Below, piece by piece: positions 1-7,277 of a DNA stretch of 55,138 nt (positions are counted from its first letter, which is position 1; the number at the start of each line of letters is the position of its first letter). The stretch is from Hyphomonadaceae bacterium. Lineage in GTDB: Bacteria; Pseudomonadota; Alphaproteobacteria; Caulobacterales; Aquidulcibacteraceae. The position numbers were made by a program, and so were the translations under genes. The DNA is taken from positions 1-55,138 of the forward strand of contig JAKFWO010000003.1 of the NCBI GenBank assembly GCA_021731815.1, read 5' to 3'. Under the pieces are notes generated by a model. It saw only the letters and a program-made list of their open reading frames with translations. It did no database searches and was not told the DNA's origin.

Positions 1-1
1 G

Positions 2-211
2 GCCTATATCGCTGGGGGGATCGTGCCGCGGCTGGTCGATGCCATGCATGACAGTGAGTTTCGCACCCGTTTCGAGGCCAAGGGCCGGTTGTCCTATTTT
101 GTGCAACCGATTCCGACCTTTGCCATTCTGCGGGGGGATCTGGCGCTGGTGGGCTGCGGGGCGCGGCTGGCGCGGCTGGCGGGATCGGCGCTGGACGCCA
201 CGATCTCCTGA
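2..211 (+). CDS. glk: Glucokinase, C-terminal end (partial)
   Basis: Only the last 69 codons are inside the window; the gene enters from the left in frame 2. The residues AYIAGGIVPRLVDAM, then a stretch with FRTRFEAKGR and a late PIPTFAI, match the C-terminal lobe of hexokinase-fold bacterial glucokinases of the E. coli Glk type, where the AGGIVPR loop and a GRF..Y....IP segment are conserved. The enzyme phosphorylates glucose with ATP at the entry of glycolysis or the Entner-Doudoroff pathway. The stop is at 209-211. No terminator is evident behind it, and the facing fragment on the other strand ends near it. Identification is good for the family; catalytic residues are outside the window. 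Confidence 0.85.
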   Translation, partial: AYIAGGIVPRLVDAMHDSEFRTRFEAKGRLSYFVQPIPTFAILRGDLALVGCGARLARLAGSALDATIS

Positions 212-287
212 ACGGCCCCGCCCACGCCTCCCCGAATTTTCGCGGCCGGTCCCTGCCAATGCATGTGCCGAAGCTGTGGCGATCTGC

Positions 288-794
288 CGGCAGCTCCATT
301 CCAAAGCCGCCGCCGAAAGGGGTGCGCAGGTCAAAGATGACCACCTTCGCTTTGGCGTGGTTTTCCATGAACTGGCGGGCGGCCTTGATTGTTGCCGGGT
401 CTCCCGGAAATACATTGAAGCGGACAAAGGCGATCCCGGGTGCGATCCAGCGCGCATGCTCGACAGGGGCTGCCGGCGCAACGCGCCTGATGACAGGCTG
501 ACCGCCACCTGCCGGTGCGCCCGCCGGATCCGGTGCCGGTTTGACGACAATTCCCGGCCCGCCGCCGATCCCCTGAAACTTCACACGCAAATGCCCGTCG
601 CGCGCCACGGCTTGTAAATCTTCGGTGAGCTTCAGGGCGAGTTCGATATTTGTGAGGGAATCATAGGCACCCGCATCGGATCTCGCGGTCAGGGCTGCCG
701 CATATCTGGCCCCTTGCTCGGGATGGACAAAGTCCGGGACCAACCGCGCACCAGGATCCCCGACGTGCGCGCGCGCCAGAAGAATGATTCGCAT
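288..794 (-). pseudogene. S41-family peptidase fragment, truncated
   Basis: Reading the minus strand from ATG 794 gives an open frame. Its residues about 20-73 look like the helical N-terminal domain of S41 (tail-specific/IRBP-like) peptidases: GARYAAAL, then AGAYDSLT, then TEDLQAVARDGHLRVKF. Residues about 102-163 match the start of the catalytic core (VIRRV..., FVRFNVFP, VVIFDLRTPFGGG). Homology stops after about residue 169. The frame stays open to the window edge but runs antisense into the glucokinase gene with meaningless residues. The catalytic serine/lysine region and a signal peptide are absent, so I read this as the remnant of a larger gene cut at both ends. Family assignment is from remembered motif patterns; it needs a profile search. 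Confidence 0.55.
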
Positions 795-871
795 TGCTTG
801 TTCCGTATATTTCTAATCGTAATAAGTGGACTCACATCCGGCAACGCGTGAATTCGGGTGCGAGATAAATC

Positions 872-1369
872 ATGGACCTGCTGACAGATCTTGAGGGCGC
901 AGCCCTTGCCGAAATCGCAAGCCGGAGCAAGGCGACGAGCTATGCCATTGCGCAGGCTTTCAGCCACTCGCCTTCCGAATATTGGTCCGGGTCGGCGGGG
1001 GCTGTGTATCCGCTGGTCAAGCGTCTCGCCGAACGCGGCTTGCTCGAGCCATCGCCGGCGACAACCGGGATGCGGGCACGAATTGACTATCGGATAACGC
1101 CGCAGGGACGCAGCGCGCTGGAAGACTGGCTTCTCGATGCCAGGCGCGCATCCGGCATGGGATTTGACCCATTGCGCACACGCCTTGTGCATCTTCATCT
1201 GGTGTCGCCCGAACAGCGGCGGGTGTTTATCGCGGAAGTGCGCGCGCTGTCGGAGGATTTCGCCAGAACGCCGGCATTTGAGGACCAGCCGGTCAGGGCC
1301 AGAATTCATGACTCATGGCTGAAGGCGCGTGCGACCTGGCTGGCAATGCTCGATTTTGTCGCGAAATGA
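872..1369 (+). CDS. PadR-family transcriptional regulator
   Basis: This 165-residue protein begins with a winged-helix domain of the PadR type (about residues 1-90). It shows LTDLEGAALAEIA, a Tyr-Ala-Ile-Ala-Gln recognition region, and the typical SGSAGAVYPLVKRLAERGLLE helix-wing sequence followed by YRITPQGRSALEDWL. The remaining 75 residues are a helical C-terminal dimerisation region as in the PadR Vir-type subgroup. PadR proteins are usually repressors of detoxification or efflux genes. It is divergent from the S41 remnant, with an AT-richer 77-base gap that could carry the operator. The target is unknown; the broken neighbour may have been the original partner. Confidence 0.85.
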   Translation: MDLLTDLEGAALAEIASRSKATSYAIAQAFSHSPSEYWSGSAGAVYPLVKRLAERGLLEPSPATTGMRARIDYRITPQGRSALEDWLLDARRASGMGFDPLRTRLVHLHLVSPEQRRVFIAEVRALSEDFARTPAFEDQPVRARIHDSWLKARATWLAMLDFVAK

Positions 1370-1487
1370 TCCGCCCTTCATTGTCTGACGGCAGAAAGGG
1401 GGGAGGCATTCAGCCAATGCCGGGGAAGTGTTGCTCTCCGGGGGGTATTTGTCATGTCACTGCAGGTCTGGAGCGCCTGCGCACGAC

Positions 1488-1641
1488 ATTGTTACAGCAA
1501 GGCTTTGTTTTCATGATGGAACGATAGCGCGGGCCGGGAGTACGTCAAGGCCGGCCCTTCGGGCCGCCGCGAAGCGGCTCCGGACTTGACGTACTCCCGG
1601 CCCGCGCAAGAATGTTTCCATGAGAACAATGGATTGCTCCG
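1488..1641. repeat. Composite palindromic element with nested hairpins
   Basis: Perfect 23-base inverted arms lie at 1527-1549 and 1585-1607 (the left arm begins GCGCGGGCCGGGAG). Between them are two small hairpins, GGCCC-TTC-GGGCC and GCCGC-GAA-GCGGC. Outside the arms the symmetry continues imperfectly: AGCAAGGCTTTGTTTTCATG on the left is mirrored by CATGAGAACAATGGATTGCT on the right. The structure sits in a gene-free gap of about 345 bases between PadR and the next minus-strand gene. The outer arm recurs at 27613-27653 and, together with GATAGCGC and GTCAAGGC, near 36450. It resembles a REP/MITE-type mobile palindrome; no coding potential is seen. Confidence 0.75.
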
Positions 1642-1715
1642 TCCGCCGGACGAAATTTCACTGCACCTGGACAAACGGCCTGTCGCGCAATCGCGAATAC
1701 TCTGATCCGAACGCC

Positions 1716-2318
1716 TTAACCCGCCAATGCCTCCTCGACTTCCCGTAGCCGATCCTTGCCAAAATACATCTGGCCATTGACGAAAAAGGTGGGGATTCCG
1801 AATGCGCCGCGCGCGGCTGCGTCTTCGGTCGAAGCCAGGAGCTTCGCCTTCACATCGGCATCTTGCGAGCGTTGGTGCAAGGCGCTGGCGTCCAATCCGG
1901 CCTCTTCAAGCGCTGCGATGGCGATCGCGGGATCATCCATCTTCTTCGGTGCCTCCCACATCAGGCGAAAAACGGCGTCGACAAAGGGTTTGAACCCGCC
2001 ATCCATGGCGGCAGCCGTGACCATGCGCATCAACATCAGCGTGTTGATCGGGAAATGCGGATTCATCACAAAGGGCAGATCATGCCGCGCGATGAAGCGC
2101 TGAATCTCGAGATGCTCATAGGCCATTTTGGCGGGGATATTGGCGAAAGCAAATATCGGGGACTGATTCCCCGTGCGCTTGAACAATCCGCCGAGCAGGA
2201 TCGGAACATAGCGGAAGGAAGCGCCGGTCCGTGCTTCAATTCCGGGGATCACCTTGTGCGCGAGATACGCATTCGGGCTGCCGAAATCGAACAAAAACTC
2301 TGCATGCGCCATCACCAA
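1716..2318 (-). CDS. 2-hydroxychromene-2-carboxylate isomerase / DsbA-like family protein
   Basis: This 200-residue thioredoxin-fold protein has the hallmarks of the HCCA isomerase/kappa-class GST family. FLFDFGSPNAYLAH occurs near the N-terminus, where the Ser takes the position of the glutathione-contacting residue. A helical insert lies in the middle, and GIPTFFVNGQMYFGKDRL near the C-terminus contains the conserved cis-Pro GVP/GIP loop and the F(G)KDRL tail. Members use glutathione to isomerise aromatic degradation intermediates or act as disulfide exchange proteins; no CxxC is present, which favours the glutathione branch. The start overlaps the end of the upstream SDR gene by 7 bases, so the two are co-translated. 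Confidence 0.85.
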   Translation of the reverse strand: MVMAHAEFLFDFGSPNAYLAHKVIPGIEARTGASFRYVPILLGGLFKRTGNQSPIFAFANIPAKMAYEHLEIQRFIARHDLPFVMNPHFPINTLMLMRMVTAAAMDGGFKPFVDAVFRLMWEAPKKMDDPAIAIAALEEAGLDASALHQRSQDADVKAKLLASTEDAAARGAFGIPTFFVNGQMYFGKDRLREVEEALAG

Positions 2319-3055
2319 TGTTCTCCATAGGGCCGCAGGTCGAGCTCAAAGGTCCAGGCATCGCGGGTTTGTTGGTGCAGGGTCCAATAGGCATTGGCGA
2401 TGGAGGCGGGATTCATGAGCGAATCCTCCGCCATGGCATCGAGTGTCGCTGCCCCGCGCGTTGCCGCGATCCGTTCCCGGACAAAACTGGTATCCACTCC
2501 CGCATCGATCACGAGATGGGCGACATGAATATTTTGCGGGCCAAGTTCGCGCGCCATTGCCTGGGCCACCATTCGCAAGCCGGCCTTGGCGCTGGCAAAC
2601 GCCGCATAGCCCGATCCGCCGCGCAAACTGGCGGTGGCACCGGTGAAGAAGATCGAGCCGCGCCCGTGTTTCAACATGATGCGTGCCGCTTCGCGGCCGG
2701 ACAGAAAGCCGGCCTTGCAGGCCATCTCCCATACCTTGAAGAAGACACGCTCGGTGGTTTCGAGGATCGGGAAGCTGACATTGGCACCCGGATTGATGAT
2801 CACCACTTCGAGGGGGGAACGGGTATCGGCAGACTGAAGAAAGGCCGTGACCTCGTCTTCCCTGCGGGCGTCCAGGCTGCGCGCTTCACAAATCCCGCCA
2901 TTCGCCTCGATCTCGCGTTTGAGGGGTACGAGTTTTTCCACTGTCCTGCGACCGGCGAAAATCGCATAGCCTTCGGCGGCGAATTTCCGTGCGATCGCAG
3001 CGCCGATGAAATCCCCCGCACCAATGATGGCGCAGGTGGCGTGGCGGTGATGCAT
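2312..3055 (-). CDS. Atypical short-chain dehydrogenase/reductase (SDR)
   Basis: This 247-residue Rossmann-fold SDR has a cofactor motif shifted to IIGAGDFIGAAIA at residues 9-21 and AGRR after beta-2. The catalytic Ser lies in FFTGATAS. At the usual YxxxK site it reads GYAAFASAK, so the residue four before Lys is Phe, not Tyr. SDRs with a sequence like GxAAFASAK...LARELGPxxIHVAH form a recognisable subgroup that differs from classical oxidoreductases, and the substrate is unknown. It is the first gene of an operon with the HCCA isomerase (7-base overlap), so both may act on a common, probably aromatic or lipid-derived, substrate. That is inference. Confidence 0.8.
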   Translation of the reverse strand: MHHRHATCAIIGAGDFIGAAIARKFAAEGYAIFAGRRTVEKLVPLKREIEANGGICEARSLDARREDEVTAFLQSADTRSPLEVVIINPGANVSFPILETTERVFFKVWEMACKAGFLSGREAARIMLKHGRGSIFFTGATASLRGGSGYAAFASAKAGLRMVAQAMARELGPQNIHVAHLVIDAGVDTSFVRERIAATRGAATLDAMAEDSLMNPASIANAYWTLHQQTRDAWTFELDLRPYGEHW

Positions 3056-3127
3056 GCGTGATCCTCCGGGGGGGAGCGAAACGTGTCAGGCGTGTGAAAT
3101 CAGGCCATCGACCTGGCGTAACAAAGC

Positions 3128-4387
3128 TCAGAACACCCCGAAATCGGCATAGGGATCCGGCATTTCCACCCGCACGCGGCGCAGCACGTCGCGCCCGATC
3201 GGGGCGGGATCGTCGCGGTCGCCCTGCTCGACCGGGTCACGGCCAGCGATCACCGGCACATTGCCGGCCGGGAAGGTGCTGATCACGGCGCTGTCGTCCA
3301 AATCTTCAGCCGGGCCGTCCGGAGCCTCGTTCGGGTCGAAATCCTCGATCCCGCTGTCATTTTCGAGATCCCCCGCGCCCGAAGCGATGAAGCTGTCGAC
3401 CTCGACCCCAATGGCATCGGCAGGTACCGGCCGGTCAAGCTTCGCCAATTGCGCGGCATTGAGCTCCGACGCGCCGGCATCAAGCGAGGGGATGGACCGG
3501 AAGGCGGCAAAAGCGATTTCCGGCGGCTGGCTCCGGATCGCGCGCGCCGAGAGGAAGCCGGCCTCGACCAATTGGGCCATGTGATAGTCGCGGGAGGCTC
3601 CGCTTTGTCCGCCCAGCACCACAAAGATGAGCCTCTTGCCGTCACGGACGGCCGAAGTCACCATATTGTAGCCGGAAGCGTTGATGAAGCCGGTCTTCAG
3701 CCCGTCCACGCCATCGACCGCACCCAGCAGCCGGTTATGCGTGCGTACCACCGCCTTGCGAAACCGGAAGGAGGAGGTTGAAAAATAGGGATAATATTCA
3801 GGATGATCGCGCAGAACCGCCTGCGCCATGATCGCAATGTCGCTGGCGGTGGAGTAATTATTGGGATTGGGCAGCCCCGAAGCATTGGCGAATCGGGTAT
3901 CGAGCATGCCCAGTGCGCGCGCCTTTTTCGTCATGCGCAGGGCGAAATTGGCTTCCGTTCCGGCGAGCTTCTCGGCTACGGCAATCGCGACATCATTGGC
4001 AGATTTTACCACGAGCGCGCGAATTGCTTCATCCACCGAAATCGACTGGCCCGCGCGGACATAGAGCTTGGAGGCCGGCGCGCGCGAAGCCCGGCGCGAA
4101 AAGGTGATGCGGCTGGTGAGCTTGATGTCTCCGCGTTCCAGCGCGTCGAACAGCATATACAGCGTCATCACCTTGGTGATGGAGGCCGGGTAGCGCTTGT
4201 CCCCGGCATTGCGGGATTCGAGCACATCGCCGGTTTGGGCGTCGATAACGATGGCCGCGTAGCGCTCTGCCGCCAAAGCGGTGCCGCCGCCCCAGATCTG
4301 CGACAGGCCGAGCCCGAACAGGGCCATTCCTGCAACGCGCAGCCCGGTGAGCGGTTTCGCAGCCTGGATCATGCTCCAATCGGCCAT
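3128..4387 (-). CDS. dacC: D-alanyl-D-alanine carboxypeptidase (S11 family)
   Basis: This 419-residue secreted penicillin-binding protein trims the terminal D-Ala from peptidoglycan pentapeptides in the periplasm. A signal sequence ends near GGGTALAAERYAA. The three active-site motifs are present in order: SITK (SxxK), SAND (SxN) and LKTG (KTG). After the catalytic domain comes an acidic, Asp/Glu-rich C-terminal tail with no clear amphipathic anchor. I chose ATG 4387 because GGAG lies just upstream; an earlier in-frame start at 4474 lacks support. The gene stands alone, transcribed away from the phasin gene across a 515-base regulatory gap. The symbol is a family-level guess. Confidence 0.88.
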   Translation of the reverse strand: MADWSMIQAAKPLTGLRVAGMALFGLGLSQIWGGGTALAAERYAAIVIDAQTGDVLESRNAGDKRYPASITKVMTLYMLFDALERGDIKLTSRITFSRRASRAPASKLYVRAGQSISVDEAIRALVVKSANDVAIAVAEKLAGTEANFALRMTKKARALGMLDTRFANASGLPNPNNYSTASDIAIMAQAVLRDHPEYYPYFSTSSFRFRKAVVRTHNRLLGAVDGVDGLKTGFINASGYNMVTSAVRDGKRLIFVVLGGQSGASRDYHMAQLVEAGFLSARAIRSQPPEIAFAAFRSIPSLDAGASELNAAQLAKLDRPVPADAIGVEVDSFIASGAGDLENDSGIEDFDPNEAPDGPAEDLDDSAVISTFPAGNVPVIAGRDPVEQGDRDDPAPIGRDVLRRVRVEMPDPYADFGVF

Positions 4388-4902
4388 TGAATTCTCCAGT
4401 GAACCCGTCGCCCGTTCATTGTTGCGACAATGTCCGGGCGGACCAATACAGGTTGGCCTTCGGCGTGTCGACAATTTCCGGTTCGGGCCGCCTTGGGATG
4501 CCCGGTACGAAACTGCCGGCCTTTGGCCAGTAATGCAAGCATCATGCTATGCCAAGCAGATTGATGTCGAATTAACGCGCCACAAGCGTGGTTAACAATT
4601 CAGTGTGGCGAATGCGACCCTCGATCACGCCCCGCGGACCACGTTGCGCCTTGCCGGGTCTCATTCATGTCAGTGGCAATTGAATGCTTGACGAGGGCTG
4701 AATTGTGGCAAATGGCTGCAATCGGGTGTTTACAAAAAAGTTATGCTGCGCTGCAACAAACCCCTTGATTTCGCACTTGCAGCATGAGATATGGATCGCA
4801 GAACGAAGCGGCGGCGATGTCGCTTCATCACGAAGTCAAATCATTACGCAGCCAATCGGGCCGGAACCACAGGCCCATTTTCACCCCTGAAAGGAAAATC
4901 CC
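4388..4902. other. Divergent intergenic region between dacC and phasin
   Basis: This 515-base gap contains no convincing gene. It is AT-richer than its surroundings and carries the inverted repeat described separately at 4743-4785. An additional GCTGCAA lies at 4715-4721 and a TTGACG hexamer near 4688 that could be a -35 element of the phasin promoter, though I do not see a good -10 partner. A GAAAGGA Shine-Dalgarno lies just before the phasin ATG. Confidence 0.5.
4743..4785. promoter_or_regulatory. Candidate PhaR-type operator
   Basis: ATGCTGCGCTGCAA (4743-4756) is mirrored by TTGCAGCAT (4777-4785), giving paired GCTGCAA/TTGCAGC arms. CTGC-GCT-GCAA at 4746-4756 differs by one base from CTGCN3GCAG, the motif reported for PhaR, the polyhydroxybutyrate-responsive repressor of phasin genes in some alphaproteobacteria. 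It lies about 120 bases upstream of the phasin start. Function is inferred from motif and position. Confidence 0.45.
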
Positions 4903-5370
4903 ATGGCTACTGTCCGCAATGCCGCGAAAAGCGTCAAGGAAAACACCAACGAAGCGTTCGAAACCGTCGAGACGCTGTCGGTCAACGGTGCCAATGTCGT
5001 GCGCGACCAGGTGCAACGTTCGATGGACGCGTTCCGCGGCTTCTCCGATCTCGCCCGCGAAAATGTCGAAGCCTTCACCGCTTCGGCCAACACCGCGACC
5101 AAGGGCATCGAAGCGCTCAATGCGCGCGCGGTTGCCTTTTCGAAAACCTCGATTGAGACCAGCATGGAAGCCGCCCGCGCTTTGTCCGGCGTGAAGAGCG
5201 TTCATGAAGCCATCGAACTGCAAACCGATTTCGCCCGCACCGCGTTCGAAACCTATGTCAAGGAAGTCAATGCACTGACCGGCCTGATGAGCGCGATGGT
5301 GAAGGATTCCATCCGTCCGCTCAATGAGCGCGGCTCGGCCTATGTCAATTTCATGCAATCCCAGCGCTAA
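4903..5370 (+). CDS. phaP: Phasin family protein
   Basis: This 155-residue, Cys-free, alanine-rich helical protein has the phasin pattern. An N-terminal amphipathic region (ETVETLSVNGANVVRDQVQ) is followed by long helices with the diagnostic LQTDFARTAFETYVKEVNAL segment near residue 105-125. Phasins coat polyhydroxyalkanoate granules, controlling their size and number. No signal peptide is seen, consistent with a cytoplasmic granule surface. The start has a strong Shine-Dalgarno (GAAAGGA). The gene is monocistronic, preceded by a PhaR-like palindrome. An mmgR-type sRNA, a class shown in Sinorhizobium to limit granule formation, is encoded at 31151-31232 and could act on this mRNA; that link is inference. 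Confidence 0.9.
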   Translation: MATVRNAAKSVKENTNEAFETVETLSVNGANVVRDQVQRSMDAFRGFSDLARENVEAFTASANTATKGIEALNARAVAFSKTSIETSMEAARALSGVKSVHEAIELQTDFARTAFETYVKEVNALTGLMSAMVKDSIRPLNERGSAYVNFMQSQR

Positions 5371-5523
5371 AGCCTGTTCCGGTCGGGCCATTGCGGTTTG
5401 ATCGGAGCCGGGTTGCTTTGGGTCAATGTTTCAGGGCGCGTCAGTATGGGCCGGATTCCGGTTCCTGCTGGCGCGCTTTGATTTTGACAGTGCCGGGACA
5501 GCCGTCGTCAGCCATCGATGCGA

Positions 5524-6441
5524 TCACGGCGGGTCCCAGTTGAACACCGAAGCGCTCGCGCCGAGATCGGTGAAATCCGGCGCGAAAGCGGGCAGAGCGT
5601 GATCGAGAATGCTGCTCGCGGTCCAGCCATCGAGCCGCGCCATCGCCCTTATGGGCCGCGGCTGGTCGAATAAAAACACTTCATTTCCGCGAACCCCGAA
5701 GATCTGGCCGCTGACATGGGCGGCGGAATCGGCACATAGGGCGATCGCAAGGGGCGCGATCTGATCGGCCCGCATGCCCGACCGCATGCGTTCCACCCGC
5801 GTGGCGGAGGCTTCGTCCTTCACCGGAATGCTCTCGATCATCCGCGTCCACGCAAAGGGCGCGATGACATTCGAGCGCACCCCGCGCACCGCGCCCTCCA
5901 TGGCGATGATGCGGGACAATCCGACCACCCCCATCTTGGCAGCGGCGTAATTGGCCTGACCCACATTGCCGACCAGACCGGAGGTCGAAGTAAACAACAC
6001 GAAACTGCCGCTGTTCCGGGCACGGAACAATTCGATCGCTGCCCGGCAGAGATTGAACGCGCCATTGAGATGGACATCGATCACCTCGTCCCAGTCGCCA
6101 CGGCTCATCTTGTGGAACATCCCGTCGCGCAGGATTCCGGCCGGGTTGATCACACCGTCCAGTCGTCCAAAGCGTTCGATCGCCATCGATATCAGCGCGC
6201 GCGCTGAATCCTCGTCCGTGATGGATCGCGAATCGGCCAATGCTTCGCCGCCCCCGGCCGAAATCGCAGCAACACATTCGGCGGCCGGGTCGGCCGAGCC
6301 CGTGTCCCGACCCGCGACCGAACCACCCAGATCATTGACGATGACCCTGGCCCCCTCCCGGGCGGCCAAGAGCGCACATTCGCGCCCGATGCCGCGCCCG
6401 CCCCCCGCAATGATGACGACTTTCCCCGCGAGCACGCCCAT
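5524..6441 (-). CDS. SDR oxidoreductase, 17-beta-HSD4/hydroxyacyl-CoA dehydrogenase-like
   Basis: This 305-residue classical SDR has GGGRGIGRECALLAAREGA as cofactor motif and VNDLGG after beta-2, the NAD-type Asp-containing form typical of multifunctional enzyme type-2-like dehydrogenases. It also has NPAGILRDGMFHKM, a catalytic Ser in FTSTSGLVGNVGQ, and YAAAK as the YxxxK pair. The NxAGILRDxxxxxM signature is shared with 3-hydroxyacyl-CoA dehydrogenases of beta-oxidation. The C-terminal 60 residues extend beyond the core. ATG 6441 is preferred because AGGAG lies 7 bases upstream; the frame is open to 6570. The gene is convergent with the phasin and divergent from the acetyltransferase. The likely role is oxidation of a hydroxyacyl-CoA or steroid-like substrate. 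Confidence 0.82.
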   Translation of the reverse strand: MGVLAGKVVIIAGGGRGIGRECALLAAREGARVIVNDLGGSVAGRDTGSADPAAECVAAISAGGGEALADSRSITDEDSARALISMAIERFGRLDGVINPAGILRDGMFHKMSRGDWDEVIDVHLNGAFNLCRAAIELFRARNSGSFVLFTSTSGLVGNVGQANYAAAKMGVVGLSRIIAMEGAVRGVRSNVIAPFAWTRMIESIPVKDEASATRVERMRSGMRADQIAPLAIALCADSAAHVSGQIFGVRGNEVFLFDQPRPIRAMARLDGWTASSILDHALPAFAPDFTDLGASASVFNWDPP

Positions 6442-6662
6442 GCTGACTCCTGCCTGTGATCCCCGTCCTGTGGTCTTCGTATTCGACGCCGTTTTCGATC
6501 TGGTTTCAAGCCTCATCGCGGCAAACAGGGCGAAGACCGGATGCGGTGGCGATTCCGTGACCCCGATCACTCCGACCTGAAAATCGCGACTCCACTTTTG
6601 GCTCCATGCGCTCTACATCGAAAAAAGGGGATCCTTTCCTGGACAAGCCCCGGAGGGCGGGG

Positions 6663-7256
6663 ATGGAAAGTCTTGTTGAAGCGCGGGCCCCTGAACCGGG
6701 CCTGGTCCTGTTTCGCTTGTGGCAGAAGGGCGATGCGCCCGCTACCGCCGGGATTTTCGATCTTGCTTTCGGGCCGGGCCGTTACGCCAAAACGGCCGAG
6801 CGATTGCGCGAAGGCAATCGTCACCTCGAAGGGTTTTCCCTGGTCGCGGAGGAATGTCGGGGCGCTTCCGGGATTGTCGGGGCGGCACTTGTCTGGCCGA
6901 TTCTGATCGGAACGAAGCCGGCGGGTTTGCTGGGTCCGATCGCCATTCTTCCGCGTCTGCATGGGCAGGGATTGGGGAGGAAATTGCTCGCGGCAACCCT
7001 CGCCCAGGCCGATGCGACTACCACTACCGATCGCGAAGTGATCGGCGAGGGGATCCTGCTGGTGGGCGACCTGGCCTGGTATGGCCCCTTCGGCTTTGTC
7101 GGGGTGGGGGATCGGGTGCAATTACCCGGGCCGGTGAATCCCGATCGCATCCTGCTGCGGCCAAAGTCCGGGACGGATGCGGCAGCCGGAAAAGGGGCGG
7201 CCGGTCAATGGGGAGGGCTCGCGGTTCCTGCTTTTCGAAACCTGCGGTCAGGCTGA
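6663..7256 (+). CDS. GNAT family N-acetyltransferase
   Basis: This 197-residue protein has a GNAT fold. The acetyl-CoA binding motif A is visible as LGPIAILPRLHGQGLGRKLL (residues about 82-101), followed by GDLAWYGPFGF, the motif B-like Tyr-Gly-Phe-Gly-Phe segment seen in YhbS-type predicted acetyltransferases. The substrate is unknown; YhbS homologues act on small molecules or N-termini. The start at 6663 is supported by GGAGG seven bases upstream; an in-frame ATG at 6606 has no such site. The gene converges on lpxB with a gap of about 20 bases. Confidence 0.8.
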   Translation: MESLVEARAPEPGLVLFRLWQKGDAPATAGIFDLAFGPGRYAKTAERLREGNRHLEGFSLVAEECRGASGIVGAALVWPILIGTKPAGLLGPIAILPRLHGQGLGRKLLAATLAQADATTTTDREVIGEGILLVGDLAWYGPFGFVGVGDRVQLPGPVNPDRILLRPKSGTDAAAGKGAAGQWGGLAVPAFRNLRSG

Positions 7257-7277
7257 AGGCGGTGCCGTAGCGGAATG

